Shown here: one piece after another, positions 1-12,032 of the stretch
How the letters are laid out: each line of letters opens with the position of its first letter
Numbering within the stretch: position 1 is the first letter of the stretch
From: Hamiltosporidium tvaerminnensis
Lineage: Eukaryota > Microsporidia > Dubosqiidae
NCBI GenBank assembly: GCA_022605425.2
Contig: JAKIMF020000004.1
Span: forward strand, 369,501-433,500
Direction: 5' to 3'
DNA length: 64,000 nucleotides
Notes under the pieces: generated by a model
What the model saw: only the letters and a program-made list of their open reading frames with translations
Told to the model about the DNA's origin: nothing
The model's database searches: none
Made by a program: the position numbers and the translations under genes

Positions 1-1488
1 TTGTTTTTCGCAACCCTATTATATTCCACATTTGCTCCATTGATGATAGAGGTCGTCAACATCTGTCGGAAATTCTTTATCTTTTTCGGTATATATTATG
101 GTCAATTTGAATTATTGTTCCTTATGAATAATGGCCAAAGTGAATGCAGAATTTGATAAATTATACAAAACACTAAGAATATTTCTACATTGCCAGTAAT
201 ATAATACTGTTACGGGTTTCCACGTCAAAATATCAAACTACCAAACTTTTAACAATATGTGCCTAGTGCGATTTTCGTGGAACAATTAGCACCTTTTGCG
301 GCTTATCGCTCTAAGCATCTTAAGTTTTAACAATGTAAAGATTGTTTTCGGGGGGTTTTTTTTATAAAGTGTATTAGCTATTTTAAAAAAAAATACAATA
401 ACCCATATTAACCGATATAAGTAGCATTAAGCATCGTTTCAAAGAACAAATGAATGCATTATACCCATCTAAAATTCAAATCACACGATTTCTCACTCAT
501 AATCAATGTTTGGAGTTAATAGAAAAGCTTGAAACATTTAAAAATAAAGTATTAGGAAAAACCACAAAGATAATGGCGTTTAAATAGGATTTATGCGATA
601 ATTATTTTCACGGTCTTTAGTACCCCGTTATTTCGAATGCAGTTTTATATATTAATAATACCCTTTATTTATAATAGATATATGTTATTTGTATTATATT
701 TATATCCTATAATTTCCTAGTTATTTCGTATTTACTCCACCTTCTATTGCTCCTATGATATTTCTATATTTATATGGTCAGATTATAGTCTTTGAATCTA
801 AACGATTAACAGACCATACATATACAAATTTTCTCAATGCAAAGTTTTGCGGCTTGCTATTATTTGATATTATAGACTGAATAAATATTTTAAAACGCAA
901 TAATATGTTATAAGGAAACGAATTTCCGAGTAAATGACGCTTACTAATGAATAAATTTACAAAAAAATATAATTTATTTTTGATTGTTCGTGTAGATCTT
1001 AGAAGATACACTGATTAAAATAATTGGATTATTGGACTTGAAACATAATAGACAGTTATACGACGCATTTCTAGAGTTTAAGACGATCAACAAGACTTCA
1101 CAGTCCGAAGAAGATTCATATAAATTTCTATTATAATTTTGGTATTCCGGTAGCGATTCAATCCGACAATAGTATAGAATTTTCAAATGAATTGCTTGAA
1201 GCATACTTACTGCGCTTAACATTCAAATAATATAAGGAATACTACACAATACAAAGGCTCAGGGACAAATTGGACTGATAAATCAAACATTAAGAGATAG
1301 TTAGCAACAAAAGTTATATTTTACTGGTACAAAAAAATGGATCGGTTTTTATATTTATGTTATATAGGTTTATAATAGAACAATACATGATGCCTCGAAA
1401 TATCATCATTTCAACCTTTTAATGGTTAACTTGGATTTATAATCTTCTTTCTGGTAGTATAGTGACGGAGGAACTAAAAGATGATTGA
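1..1488. other. AT-rich gene-poor stretch
   Basis: No convincing gene is seen. Short open stretches on the minus strand around 778-1222 overlap one another in different frames, begin without a recognisable initiation context and resemble nothing I know. The stretch may contain the eroded 5' part of the decayed ORF that follows. Confidence 0.5.
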
Positions 1489-1885
1489 GTATTTGTTGAC
1501 GAAATTAGTTCTAAGGTATTAACAGCAAGAAAACATGATCCAGTATATACAGATTGGAAGTTAGAGATTGCCTCGGAAATATATAATGAAGTAAATGGCT
1601 TTGATATCTTGCTTCATCTTCAACGTCCAATGCTTTTGAAATTTATAAGAATATTGAAACTAATAAGGAAGTATCTAAACATTTTGCGAAAATATTAAAA
1701 AAGAATTATTTAAATAAAATATAAAAATCACACAATAAGAAATCTTCTTATTGGTGATAAAGCTTTGTTTAAAAAAGGATTTTGACATTAATACAAAGAC
1801 TAAACGCGCTCTGTTGGAATCTTTTTACGATGATTTTGTCTTTACAGTAACAGATATTTTTATTGATAATATGGTAGAATTATAA
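1489..1885 (+). pseudogene. decayed protein-coding remnant
   Basis: Two protein-like open stretches lie on the same strand in different frames. The first (1489-1698, 70 codons) has balanced charged and hydrophobic residues (for example DEISSKVL, DWKLEIASEIY). The second (1739-1885, about 48 codons) ends LLESFYDDF...FIDNMVEL before a TAA. No start codon or CCC tract introduces either one. The residue use is less A/K/N/I-biased than random AT-rich sequence, which suggests a former gene cut by indels. The product is not recognised; a lineage-specific exported protein is possible but unproven. Confidence 0.35.
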
Positions 1886-2355
1886 AACGTTAATGTGGAA
1901 AAATGAACTGTTTAGAAAGGCATAATAAAGCAGATTTAATTTAATTTTGTTTTTTTCTTTTTTTTTTAAATATGTGTTATTTTTAAAATAAAAAATGTTA
2001 AGATAGAACGAAATGGTTTTTTTTTAAAATTGATTACGATAAAAAATTTTGGAGGGAAAAATAAAAATTAAAGTATATCAATATTTATTTTTACTTGAAC
2101 CATATTATATTAGAAACAAAATACTTAATATTTTAATCTGGGGGCATTAAAGATGAATTAATAGAAAATATGGGGGTTATAAATATATTGAAAATAAAAG
2201 GGGGGGTGTATTAGAAATAGAGGGGCCATAAGGACATGAGGGAGTATTATGGACCGCGATAATTATTATTAGAAAATAAAAAGCTGATAGTTCTTGTGGA
2301 AAAGAGTAAAGAGAATATTGAGTTTTATGCACATCAGAAAGTGATGTTTCGAGTT

Positions 2356-2852
2356 TTAATTGATGCTTATCTGTAATCCGGCATCATAGTCAAACGGTGT
2401 GGAAAAAGAGATAAGTTCAAAATATAAAAACATCACAAGAGAAATTACAGTAGTGTATAGCAATATATACCCCATTAAAAAAAACATAGTGTACAAAAAA
2501 GTTTGTTTTAAACTCAATACTAAGCAAAAGCATGAACTCAAGCTGCCGGTCGAATTAATCGACATGTAATCACAAACAGACAATCAATATAAATTATACT
2601 GGTATGTAAAGATCATTTTACTGAATTTATTCAATTTCAAACTCATAACAGCAAAATTGCAGTGGAGTAGCGTAAAAAATTTTGTATATATTTACCCTTT
2701 TTTGGGCGCCTTCTATTTTGTAAAGACATAATGGCAGATAAATTGCCAAAAAAAACCATTAAAACCCATGTAAATTGCGCCACGATTTCAGGATGGTTTA
2801 TGGGAAGCCCATATATTCTCAAAGCCAGGGCACCGTAGAACGTGCAAATCAA
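2356..2852 (-). pseudogene. decayed hydrophobic (membrane) protein remnant
   Basis: Two adjacent minus-strand open stretches (2852-2643 and 2583-2356) are in different frames and both very hydrophobic. Examples are FTWVLMVFFGNLSAIMSL, followed by the basic stretch RRRPKKGK, and MFFLMGYILLYTTVISLV. The first begins at TTG, not ATG. Base composition is slightly richer in GC than the flanks. Together they look like a broken multi-span membrane protein, but I recognise no family, and chance hydrophobicity from T-rich sequence cannot be excluded. Confidence 0.3.
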
Positions 2853-3053
2853 GGTGTTAAAATATGCTTTTTACCTGGTTGGAAGATAACACCAGCAAAA
2901 AATGAGCAGAAAGTTTAAGTTTTATTCATATTTTAAAAATAGAGCTCATTATAGTGGAATAAACTGTACTACGTATAAGACCATGTTTGGAACAAATAAA
3001 AGTTGATTCAAAAAGTTTTATACCGATAGTTTTTTTATAAAACCAATTCTGAA

Positions 3054-3754
3054 ATGCTTGTGGTAATATCAATAGATTTAAACCGTGAAAGCAAAACGTC
3101 TATGAAAAATAGATTATGTAAATTAAATAAATTTTCAACCCATCCAAAAACATGCATTACCAACAAAACAAAAAATACAAGGACAAATTTGAAAGACAAA
3201 ATTTCAATTCCTTATATTATTGTTTTCTTTCCAAACGACGGGACCGTATCTGGGATTCTGACAAAAATAATTTCAAATCTTTCGAAGAAATCGCTGCAAG
3301 GTGAAAAAGTCGAAATAATTACAAGTAAAAATAATAAAAATGAGGTATTGTCTATTTATAGTCTGTTAAATATTAGAATTCGATTTCTAAATCTTGTTCT
3401 GATTTCCATAACAAAGAGAGAGAAAGAATTTTTCTAGATCCATCTCATCTTTCGATCTCTGGCCGTGAAAAACATGCAAATGAAGATATTAATAATATAG
3501 CAGGATTTATATTGGAAAAAAAATGAAAATCAGGTATATAAAAAATTTGGGAGATTTCAGCAAAAAAATCTTAAAATCGATCTGAAAAAAGGCATAAATT
3601 CCTCAATTCTGAATATAATGTCATTAAAGTGGTCAATACGGCGATAGTAAAAGTCTCAGATGTTAAAAAAGATAAAACCGATTCGAAGAATATTGTGGTG
3701 TTATTTCTGGGAATAACAGATTCCCTTTTCTATAAATTAGATACAAAATATTGA
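3054..3754 (+). pseudogene. broken gene, unknown product
   Basis: A first frame gives a 127-codon ORF (3054-3437) with a protein-like middle (IPYIIVFFPNDGTVSGILTK, then GEKVEIITSKN). From about 3365 a second frame reads SDFHNKERERIFLDPSHLS and stays open to about 3590. A third frame, about 3630-3754, reads VIKVVNTAIVKVSDVKKDK and IVVLFLGITDSLFYKLD before TGA. All three join end to end on one strand, as expected for one gene of about 230 codons with at least two indels. No domain is recognised. Sequencing indels are an alternative to true decay. Confidence 0.45.
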
Positions 3755-6700
3755 ATCTTAAATCAACTTTACACAAAGAACCAATTTAAAATATCTTTTT
3801 CAAAGTTTACTTGTATCAATAAGTTACACAGGTTGAGATTTCCCTAAGAGAATATGTACAAATTTCCTCAAAAACCGGTCCAGAGTTATAGTCGATGTAA
3901 CTACAAATCCAAGTTTGCATCTGAATTATGCAGGTTTGTAAAAAAAAGTTATACAACTCATAATTTCAACAAAGTAGAAGCTGCTCCAATAAATAAGAAC
4001 ACTTGTATTAGACATATTTTTTAAATGTGTTTTTGTTTTGCTTATATATAACATATTTTTCGTGGTTTTTTTGCTTTAATAGTGGTTCTGGTTTTTTTTT
4101 AAAAAAATAAAAAATCTATTCGATTGCCCATTTCCTTTAGTCAAACCAAAAATATTTGAAAAGTTCAAATTGACCGTGGCATAATTTTTACAGCGATTCG
4201 TTTTAATGACAATTATTTTATTTATCCATGGCGTTTGAACGTAAGTTGCCTGAAATTTTCAGGTTTTTAAGGGTTTTAAATTTTTTATTTGTAACAATCC
4301 ATTTCATTTCGATAAAATTTTTATTGCGAAAAATAGACAATTGTTTAGCCTCAAGCTATCATATTGAAAAACAGGAAGGTTTTTATTAGAATGTATAGAT
4401 GAAAAAGCGAAATTGTTAAAATTCTATATCATTTTGTAGTTTAATGGTAGCTCTTTTACTACGACATAAATAAAGGATTTTTTTTAATTGCACACATCTA
4501 CCAAAATAAAGTTATAAGTTCAATGAGATTACTTAATGACTAATAATGCTCTTGCTCTGGAACAGCGAACTTCAAGGATCCAATAACGTGCTTTGTCGGT
4601 TTTGATACCAATTTTTGCAACAATTATGACTATAGGGATAAATAAATTCCTTTATCAATATATAACGTTGAAAGCGTTTCAGAGAAATCACAAAATATTA
4701 TTCACCTTGGATTGTGTTAATACGAGAAAAGCAAACAGTTCCATTAAATTGCATGTTCCATACATATAACTAAATAGAAACATTAATAAAACACTTTATA
4801 TCTTAAAAATCTTATTATTTCATAAATAAATTTCCAGTTTTTTAATATTATAGTGTTCATGAAAATTTCTTATGCGAAGTTGATAATATAAGCTTGAAAC
4901 TATAAGAATATAGCACCAATTTCTCTAAATTTGCGATTAAAATATATTGTTTTTATCATTTATTATATTGTATTCAGATATCAGGTATTTTTGTATAGAT
5001 TTTTTATCTAAAAATCCGTTTGAATCAATTTTCATTTAATACATATCATATATTTTGACAAATGCGGAATACTTAAATTATTTTCATAAAATTTACCGAG
5101 TTCTGGGTTTACAATAGATATTTGTTTATCATTATTCTTCAGTTTCCAATAGATACAAAAATTCCAAATTTTTTCACCTACGAAAATGAGTAGAGCTCAT
5201 TTAAAGAGTGAGGGACTTGCTTTCTCTTTTTTAATATACGCTGCTTGGGGTTGGTTGCAGTCGAAAAATATCTTTGATTAACCTAGAATTAGCAATATTA
5301 TTACTCACTATATATTTACCTAACCAGGTAGACTTCCAGCTCAGACGTATATGGAAAACTTGCATAGTTCACCTATTCCTCGAAATGTGAGGCATAATGA
5401 ATAATCTGCTTCATAGTATTCTTGGGTTTTAAAGGATTGGGTTTATTTGTATATCCTTTAAGCCAATTCTTCGGCCTGATTGAACAGAACTAGAGTATGA
5501 TACTCTGCAAGAAAATACCTATAAATCCTTCTTGTTTGAAAATCCAGTCACAAAAAATTACGAATGGCGTTATAAAATTTTTTTTTAGATTAATGAATCT
5601 TCTCCTCTGTATCCAGCTTCTTAGAGGGAACCGAAAATCAGTGTCGTTTTCTTTCCAATAATAATATAAAAAAAATTAATATACAAATTTCACTAAATCA
5701 TTGTCGAGAATTTTTTTTGTAATCTCTATAAATCGTAACAAGTATTAAAAGTCTAAAATTCTTTTTTAAGTTTATTCAAAGTAAATTTCAGGGATTTTGA
5801 ATAAAAGGCTTTAGTAATTTCTTTATCCTCGTCTAACATTAAATTCGAACTTTGATCGAAATTTGAGTTATTTGAACCTATAAAAGTACCAAAATCAATT
5901 TATAAAACCTAGAAAATGAACATCAAGTACTACAAAGTAAAATCTTAAAATCTTCTGTTATGCTAGATGCATCAAGGCCTTCATATTCCGTGAAGCTATC
6001 AAAGTGTCAAAATATCACTTTTTATTAGCTAAGCTGATTATGTAAATCACAGAGAGATATAAGTTACTTCAAAAAACTATGTAAGGTCTTCAAAAAATCG
6101 AATATGAAATCAAGGAGTAACTCGACTATTATGTGCTATTAAATTATATTTATATATAAGAAAGCATGAGATACATAAAAACACATTTGCAGGTGGAAAA
6201 ATAAAATTTGGTTAAATCCTCTAAATATACCCAAATATTAACAATTCAAAACAACCAATCAAAATGTAAGTTGAAAATGTTTGCAAAAAATTGCGCAACT
6301 ATTTGATATTGAATTTTATAAAAACAGCAACATAGTATGAGATTACATAAATTTAAATCTTTTATGGTTAATTTTTAAATTTGGCTTTTAATCTCGAAAT
6401 AAATTTGTTATATTTCGGTCTGAATCTAATAGATTTACTCATATTTTTTTAAAAAAATCTTTTATTCAATTCAATATATATTTATTGCTAGGCATTTTAC
6501 ATACCACTTTTTCTAAATCGAAATTATTCTTTATTACACGGTGTGTAAAACTTTATATGCAGTTTTTTTCTATTTATGATAGTTTTACATTAGTGAAATT
6601 ATTTATTACTAAATTTTACAAATTTGATTAGGTTTTGTAGAATTCTACGTTGTCAAAATAAATACTTAAATAAACAATTACAGAGCCTTCTCATCACAGC

Positions 6701-8373
6701 CCAACAATTTATTTACTATTTGATCAATATATTCCTTTTTATCAGATTTTAGTATTTTAGAGATGGTTTTTAAAGGCAATTTAATATGATTAATAGCATA
6801 TACATGGTTCTAAATCATATAATAGGCCTATAATCTACATAAAGCACAGGCGAATGATTAAGAATTTAAATCTCCTACAGAAATTCAACCTTAAAAAGGC
6901 ATAAATGTTAGAAAAATACCCACATAATCACAATAATACAGCTCTTTTAAACCATGTAGTTCCCATTTATACAGTCTTCTATAGTTGAAGATAATTGTAT
7001 AAAGCTTTTGTTTTAATTTAGAATTGAATATTTAAGCTGAAAAGACAAAATTTGATGTGTTTTTATGTTTATAAGAATGCAATTTATATTTTTATAGAAA
7101 TTGAAATTGGCAAGTTTCTTGGAGTTTTATTAGAAATTATTTTAACGACTAATACAACCAAAAGGATGTCATGATTTTTTGGTAGGCATATATAGGATGG
7201 ATATTTCTTATTTTGTAATGATTTATTTCTCTATAAATTGAATAAAAAAACGCCAATATGTACTTTCATACAATCATAAACCGGTTTTGATCCAGAAAAC
7301 CGGAAATATGATTTTAATCATCAAACAAGTAATATAATATTTTATAAAATTTTTATTAGCTGAATTTCCTTGGAATCCAGAAGTGAAATATAATTTGATG
7401 TAGCATTCGATTTGGAATAGAAAAAAATTTGATAATATTTTTATATTGATCTCCTTACATGCTGATGGAAACTATATTTATAATAGAAAGACATTCAATG
7501 ACCTTTTCAATGAAAATAAAATAAAATGTTGGCTTAGAGAAATAATTTAGACGCAAGAATCAAAGGAAAGTAGAAAATAGTTTATAATATTACCAAGTTC
7601 ATATAATTATATGATATGTAATTGATATTTCTAATAATAAAATGTTTTAGGCTATTCAAAAATATACAAATATATGATATTTCATAATAATTTCATTGCT
7701 TGTAAAGTTTGTTCTGCTTTTATATAAACCAGATGAACTGCGAAAAATGATAAAATAATTTGCTTATTTTGAGCAAAATCAAAATTTATGGCAATACCTT
7801 ACGGCTTGTACCTAGCCTGTAATCATTATCTGAAAATTTTGCTGGTATTTGAAAGAAAAACTAATTCGGCACTATCAAATTTTTAAACAGATTAATTCAT
7901 TCAAATATGTAGAATAATAGCAAATTCGATTTCCATAACGATAAAAAAATATTGAGATCATCAAATAAGAATATTAGAAGGTTTTTGTGGCTATTATAAC
8001 ACTAGAAAAAAGATTGGTTTCTAATTCCAATCACTATTAAACTATAATATAAAGAAAGTTTTAAAGGTTATTTTGACTTGTTAAAATTAATCATGTCTTT
8101 TATAAAAGAATATATCCAAACTATAAAGGTTTCAAATTGGTTCTTTATTATTTGAATCATCTTGATTTACTTCGTGCATTAGAAGAAATCAAGCGAAGAC
8201 AATACAATTTTATGAAAGCAAGTGCTATTATCTCGGGATATTTAATTTGATTCATGACGCTCTAAAAAACTATTTTTTTAGATACAAGTTCATTTTGAAA
8301 AACACAAGGTTATTAGTTTTTCGATAGAATTTTGGCTTCTCGAGTGCAAAAATAAAAATTTGAATCTTTTATA
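3755..8373. other. AT-rich gene desert
   Basis: About 4.6 kb without an ORF of convincing length or composition on either strand. Homopolymer runs and short stop-dense frames dominate. I see no tandem array, tRNA or copy of the dispersed repeats found elsewhere in the window. Confidence 0.5.
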
Positions 8374-8377
8374 TTAA

Positions 8378-8393
8378 CCCTTTGCACTCGTAT
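8378..8393 (+). repeat. piggyBac left terminal inverted repeat
   Basis: CCCTTTGCACTCGTAT directly after TTAA. It matches the complement of 11317-11332 at all 16 positions. Confidence 0.95.
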
Positions 8394-8456
8394 GTCGCCG
8401 TATAGGCGACAAAGTATGTTTTAATGTTGCGCTTATATGTCGCCGTATAAGCGACA
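8393..8456. repeat. two subterminal palindromes of the piggyBac left end
   Basis: TGTCGCC-GTATA-GGCGACA (8393-8411) is a perfect 7-bp stem with a 5-nt loop. A near copy, TGTCGCC-GTATA-AGCGACA, lies at 8438-8456 with one stem mismatch. They sit immediately inside the terminal repeat, where piggyBac transposases bind subterminal repeats, so they are probable transposase-binding sites. This is inference from position. Confidence 0.7.
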
Positions 8457-9012
8457 TAATACATTTTACCATAAAAGTGAAATGCAATAATATATAATAT
8501 GCGTTTATCTTTTGCTCTTTGGTCTGCTGAGGAGATATTTATATGAAATTAAGTAAATAAATTTAATACAGAGCTGAAAAGGAATTAAATAGAAGGGAAA
8601 ACCAAACAAAAGTCCAATCACATTAGAAAAAAATCCCTTCTCTGTTCTTGTAAAAGAAATTTCGAGTCAAAATCAACAATGAGCACGGCCCCAGGATGAC
8701 AATAAAAAGGGATTAGTCTCTTCCTAGCTTGTGAACAAAGAGACTCGGCTTTTTTTTCCGTGCAGTAGTTAATTTTTAAAAACTTATAATTCGTTCGACT
8801 CATCATAACTTATATAAACTGAGTTTCTAGTCTTTGTTTACCTTATTCCATTGTTGTTTCTAATCTAGCCGCTTAGAGTGATTGTTTCTTTTTCCGTAAT
8901 TTTTTGTAAACATGCCCTAGCTAAGTCAGTATTTTCCGTGCTTCCGATCTATCTACATCGGCATAGTGTACGTTAATTTTTACTAAACTTTGGAATATTT
9001 TATACCGTTAAA

Positions 9013-10827
9013 ATGTCGAAAAAGATTCACGTGGTGAGATTGTGAATGAGATAGACAGTAGCGATGATGAGTGTTTTATGGACTCATTTGGTGATAAAGA
9101 ATAATGCGATAAAAACAGTTTCACTAACTTCGTGGATGATAATGAAAACGAAGAAAATGATAATGACTTTAGTAGTGATAGTGATATCATAGTGAATAAA
9201 AGAAGTAGAACAATACCATTGCCATCAACTTCAAGCAGTGAAGAGGATGTAAGCGAAACCAGAGACAATCGGCCATGGAAGGATGTTACCATCGAAGATA
9301 ATCCACCAAAGAGGTTTGATTTTATTTCGTGTGTTACAAATGAAGGGCCACAGATCCATGTTGACTGCACTAAACCTCTAGATTTTTTTAAATTGTTCTT
9401 CACAGATGAACTTATTGAAAAAATAGTAACTGAGATAAATAGGTATGCACGAAATAAAATTACCCAAAAAAGACTCTCAAAAAGATCTACGTGGCACTCG
9501 TGGGTCGATGTTACCGTGGAGGAATTTCAGGCTTTCCTTGGAGTTGTGTTGAATGTGGGCACAATAACACTTGCAAATATCCAAGAATATTAGACCCAAA
9601 ATTTTAATGCTAAAATACCTTTTTTTGGTAATATCTTAAGGAGAGAAAGGTTTTTGCAAATATTCTGGATGCTCCATTTAAATAAAAATAATCCAAACGA
9701 CAAAAGCCTTCGAGCCCGAACTCAAAAAGTGCGAGATTATTTAGACTTCTTGGATGAGCGGTTCAAGGAACATTTTGTTCCATCTCGAGAAATATCTGTG
9801 GACGAGTCGGTAGTCGGATTCAAAGGAAAAATAAGTTTCTTGACATACAATCCCAATAAACCCACCAAATGGGGAATAAGGATGTATGTCATGGCAGATG
9901 CAAACACTGGGTATGTTTATTCTATTTTGCCGTATTATTGCAGCTTGACCTCAGAAGATTTGATACGACCCGATCTTCCAGTAAGCACTAGAATTGTACT
10001 AGAATTATGCAATAAATTACTAGATAGTAATCCTGGAAATACGGGATACGATATTTTTACTGACAGGTATTACACAAGCTTGCCACTTGCTCAGGAACTT
10101 TTGAAGCTAAATATTCATTTTACGGGCACAATACAGAGTAACAGGAAGTTTCTACCTGATTCCATAAAAAAAACCAAGATTTTCTGAAAATAATACGTTT
10201 GCGTGTCGGTCAGGAAATATATTATTATCAGCATGGAAAGATAAAAGAATTGTCCTCGCATTATCCAGCTGGGATGTTTCGGGAACTGAACCGGTAAATC
10301 GTCGAGTACGAGGAGGCAACATCCAAGTCATACACAAACCACATATTATTGTAAATTATAATAAATACATGGGAGGCGTAGATCGGGCTGATTCCTATGC
10401 AACATCCTATTGCTTTCTTAGGAAATCACTGAAGTGGTGGCGCAAATTATTTTTCTGGGGATTGGAGGCATCTAGCGTAAACGCGTATTTACTTTATAAA
10501 ATTGTCCAAACTCGTCAAAACAAAAGACCTATAAATCACCTCAAATTCGTAAGGGAAATTGTAGACAAATTGACTCAAAATTATAGAGAGGGGTCTAAGA
10601 CCTATGGAAGACCTTCCACAACAGACAAATAAGAACGTTTGAACGGAAAATTACACATCATGCGTCAAAATGAAGGGAAAAAGGACTGCTTGGTGTGCTC
10701 CAATCGTAAAGTGCCAGGTGGAAGGCATGAAACCAGTTACATTTGCAGCACATGCACTCGCAAACCAGGACTTCACATAGGTGACTGTTTTGAACGGTAC
10801 CACACATTACAGAATTATAAACTATAA
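9013..10827 (+). pseudogene. piggyBac transposase (DDE_Tnp_1_7 type), broken
   Basis: Cut-and-paste transposase of about 600 codons when the frames are read together. The likely start is ATG 9013 (MSK), followed by a frameshift in an A run. The acidic N-terminal region (DSSDDE, DDNENEENDND) has a TAA near 9102. The main frame runs 9132-10187 with a TAG at 9591 where the family normally has Trp (EYW). A second frameshift lies in the A run near 10166-10174, and the frame 10190-10827 contains a TAA at 10630. The three catalytic Asp remain: VDESVVGFKGK, FTDRYYTS and MGGVDRAD. The C-terminal cysteine-rich domain (CLVCSNRK, CSTCTRKPGLH, CFERYH) is also kept. With about five lesions it cannot make a full protein, though intact catalytic residues imply fairly recent death. 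Confidence 0.93.
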
Positions 10828-11316
10828 TGTTTAATTTTTTGAAATAGTTTACTCATGTTTATTTAGCTTTAAGTAATAAATAGATGTATTTGGATAGGCA
10901 TTACTATATAAAGATTTTACCGACACACAATATTTTATGTTTGTATCTATATTTTTAGATTATTTTTTTTCAAACAAATTTCACATTCATTATCTTTTTT
11001 TTTACATGTCGGTTTCTCATTATTTTTGTATTAACTAAATTATTTTTTCATTTTTTTATAGTTCTTAAAAAAAAGTTATTCTAATACATACAGTACAGAC
11101 TCTTACTTTTCCTGGCCAACCTCTATAGCCTAATATAAAAAAAAAATAATTATATATTTTTTTAGTGAATATATATGTTTTATTGAAGTGTATTACTATA
11201 AAAATATTTTTGTTTATAGAATGTAAAAAAAAAATAAAATAAAAAAAGAAATCCGAGTTGATACGTAACTTACCTAAATATTAATACGAGTATGGTGTAA
11301 TACAAGCGCCATCAAT

Positions 11317-11332
11317 ATACGAGTGCAAAGGG
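11317..11332 (-). repeat. piggyBac right terminal inverted repeat
   Basis: ATACGAGTGCAAAGGG directly before TTAA, the perfect complement of the left end. A second partial TACGAGTAT-like word occurs about 30 bp further in. Confidence 0.95.
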
Positions 11333-11336
11333 TTAA

Positions 11337-12032
11337 ATTACATATTCAATTTCATCTAACTAAAACTGTTTATTTTATTAAATTTGTTTAATTTACCTGT
11401 AAATATTGTCGTAAAAAACAAATGTTTTTAGAGTAAAATTATGTCTACTTCATCAAACAAATATTGTCGAAAAAACTTTTATGACAAATTCAGTTGAACT
11501 AACTTTTGATAGAAATAGTAAAATGAAGTTGCCAATAGTTTGTGAAAATACACAGGTATGGCTATGTATCATAAAGCCCAGCGAATAGTAAATATTAATA
11601 TAACCCCTTATCATGGTTCAAAATGGTCAATAACAATCAGGAAATAACATATCCATATCCTGTAGAAATTTGAATTACATGTATTTTAAATAAAAAAAAC
11701 TATATTATTGGTTTATTTAGCACCATTTTTGTTTGCTATATTCATTTTATATATTGTGTGGGGAATTATAAAAATTGTTAGAATTTATTGCTTTAAATTC
11801 GAAAACAAATAAATCAAAAGATATTTTTTCAAAATGTATAAATGACCATCTTATCGCAAAGGCATGATTTTTGGTTTATTTTTTAAAAGTATAAATTTAT
11901 TTATTGCATTAGACAGACAGCCTAACCATCGAAACAAGAATGTCTTTGGAACACCTATAAATCGTGAAGCTATGATTCATCGTTGATTGAGTTTCATCCG
12001 TATGGAATGAGCGAGGTATTAAAAAAAATCAT
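11337..12032. other. AT-rich intergenic
   Basis: Between the piggyBac right end and the 3' end of the LRR gene. No gene or repeat is recognised. Confidence 0.5.

Larger units (their letters stand above)
8374..11336 (+). mobile_element. piggyBac-superfamily DNA transposon, complete ends, inactive
   Basis: The element is bounded by TTAA on both sides (8374-8377 and 11333-11336), the hallmark piggyBac target duplication. Inside these are perfect 16-bp inverted repeats CCCTTTGCACTCGTAT (8378-8393, complement at 11317-11332); the CCC start is typical. Length without the TTAA is 2955 bp. Between lies a plus-strand transposase carrying all three catalytic aspartates but broken by stops and frameshifts. 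The coding part is visibly richer in GC than the surrounding genome, which fits horizontal acquisition. piggyBac elements are known in some microsporidia and are common in their arthropod hosts. Confidence 0.95.

Noticed and set aside
4430-4500. tRNA-like D-arm string TAGTTTAATGGTAGC
   Set aside because: No anticodon stem, no TTCRA-type T arm and no acceptor pairing follow within 75 bases.
9008-9403. Minus-strand Ser/Leu-rich ORF in the piggyBac element
   Set aside because: Complement of the acidic transposase N-terminus; no independent evidence.
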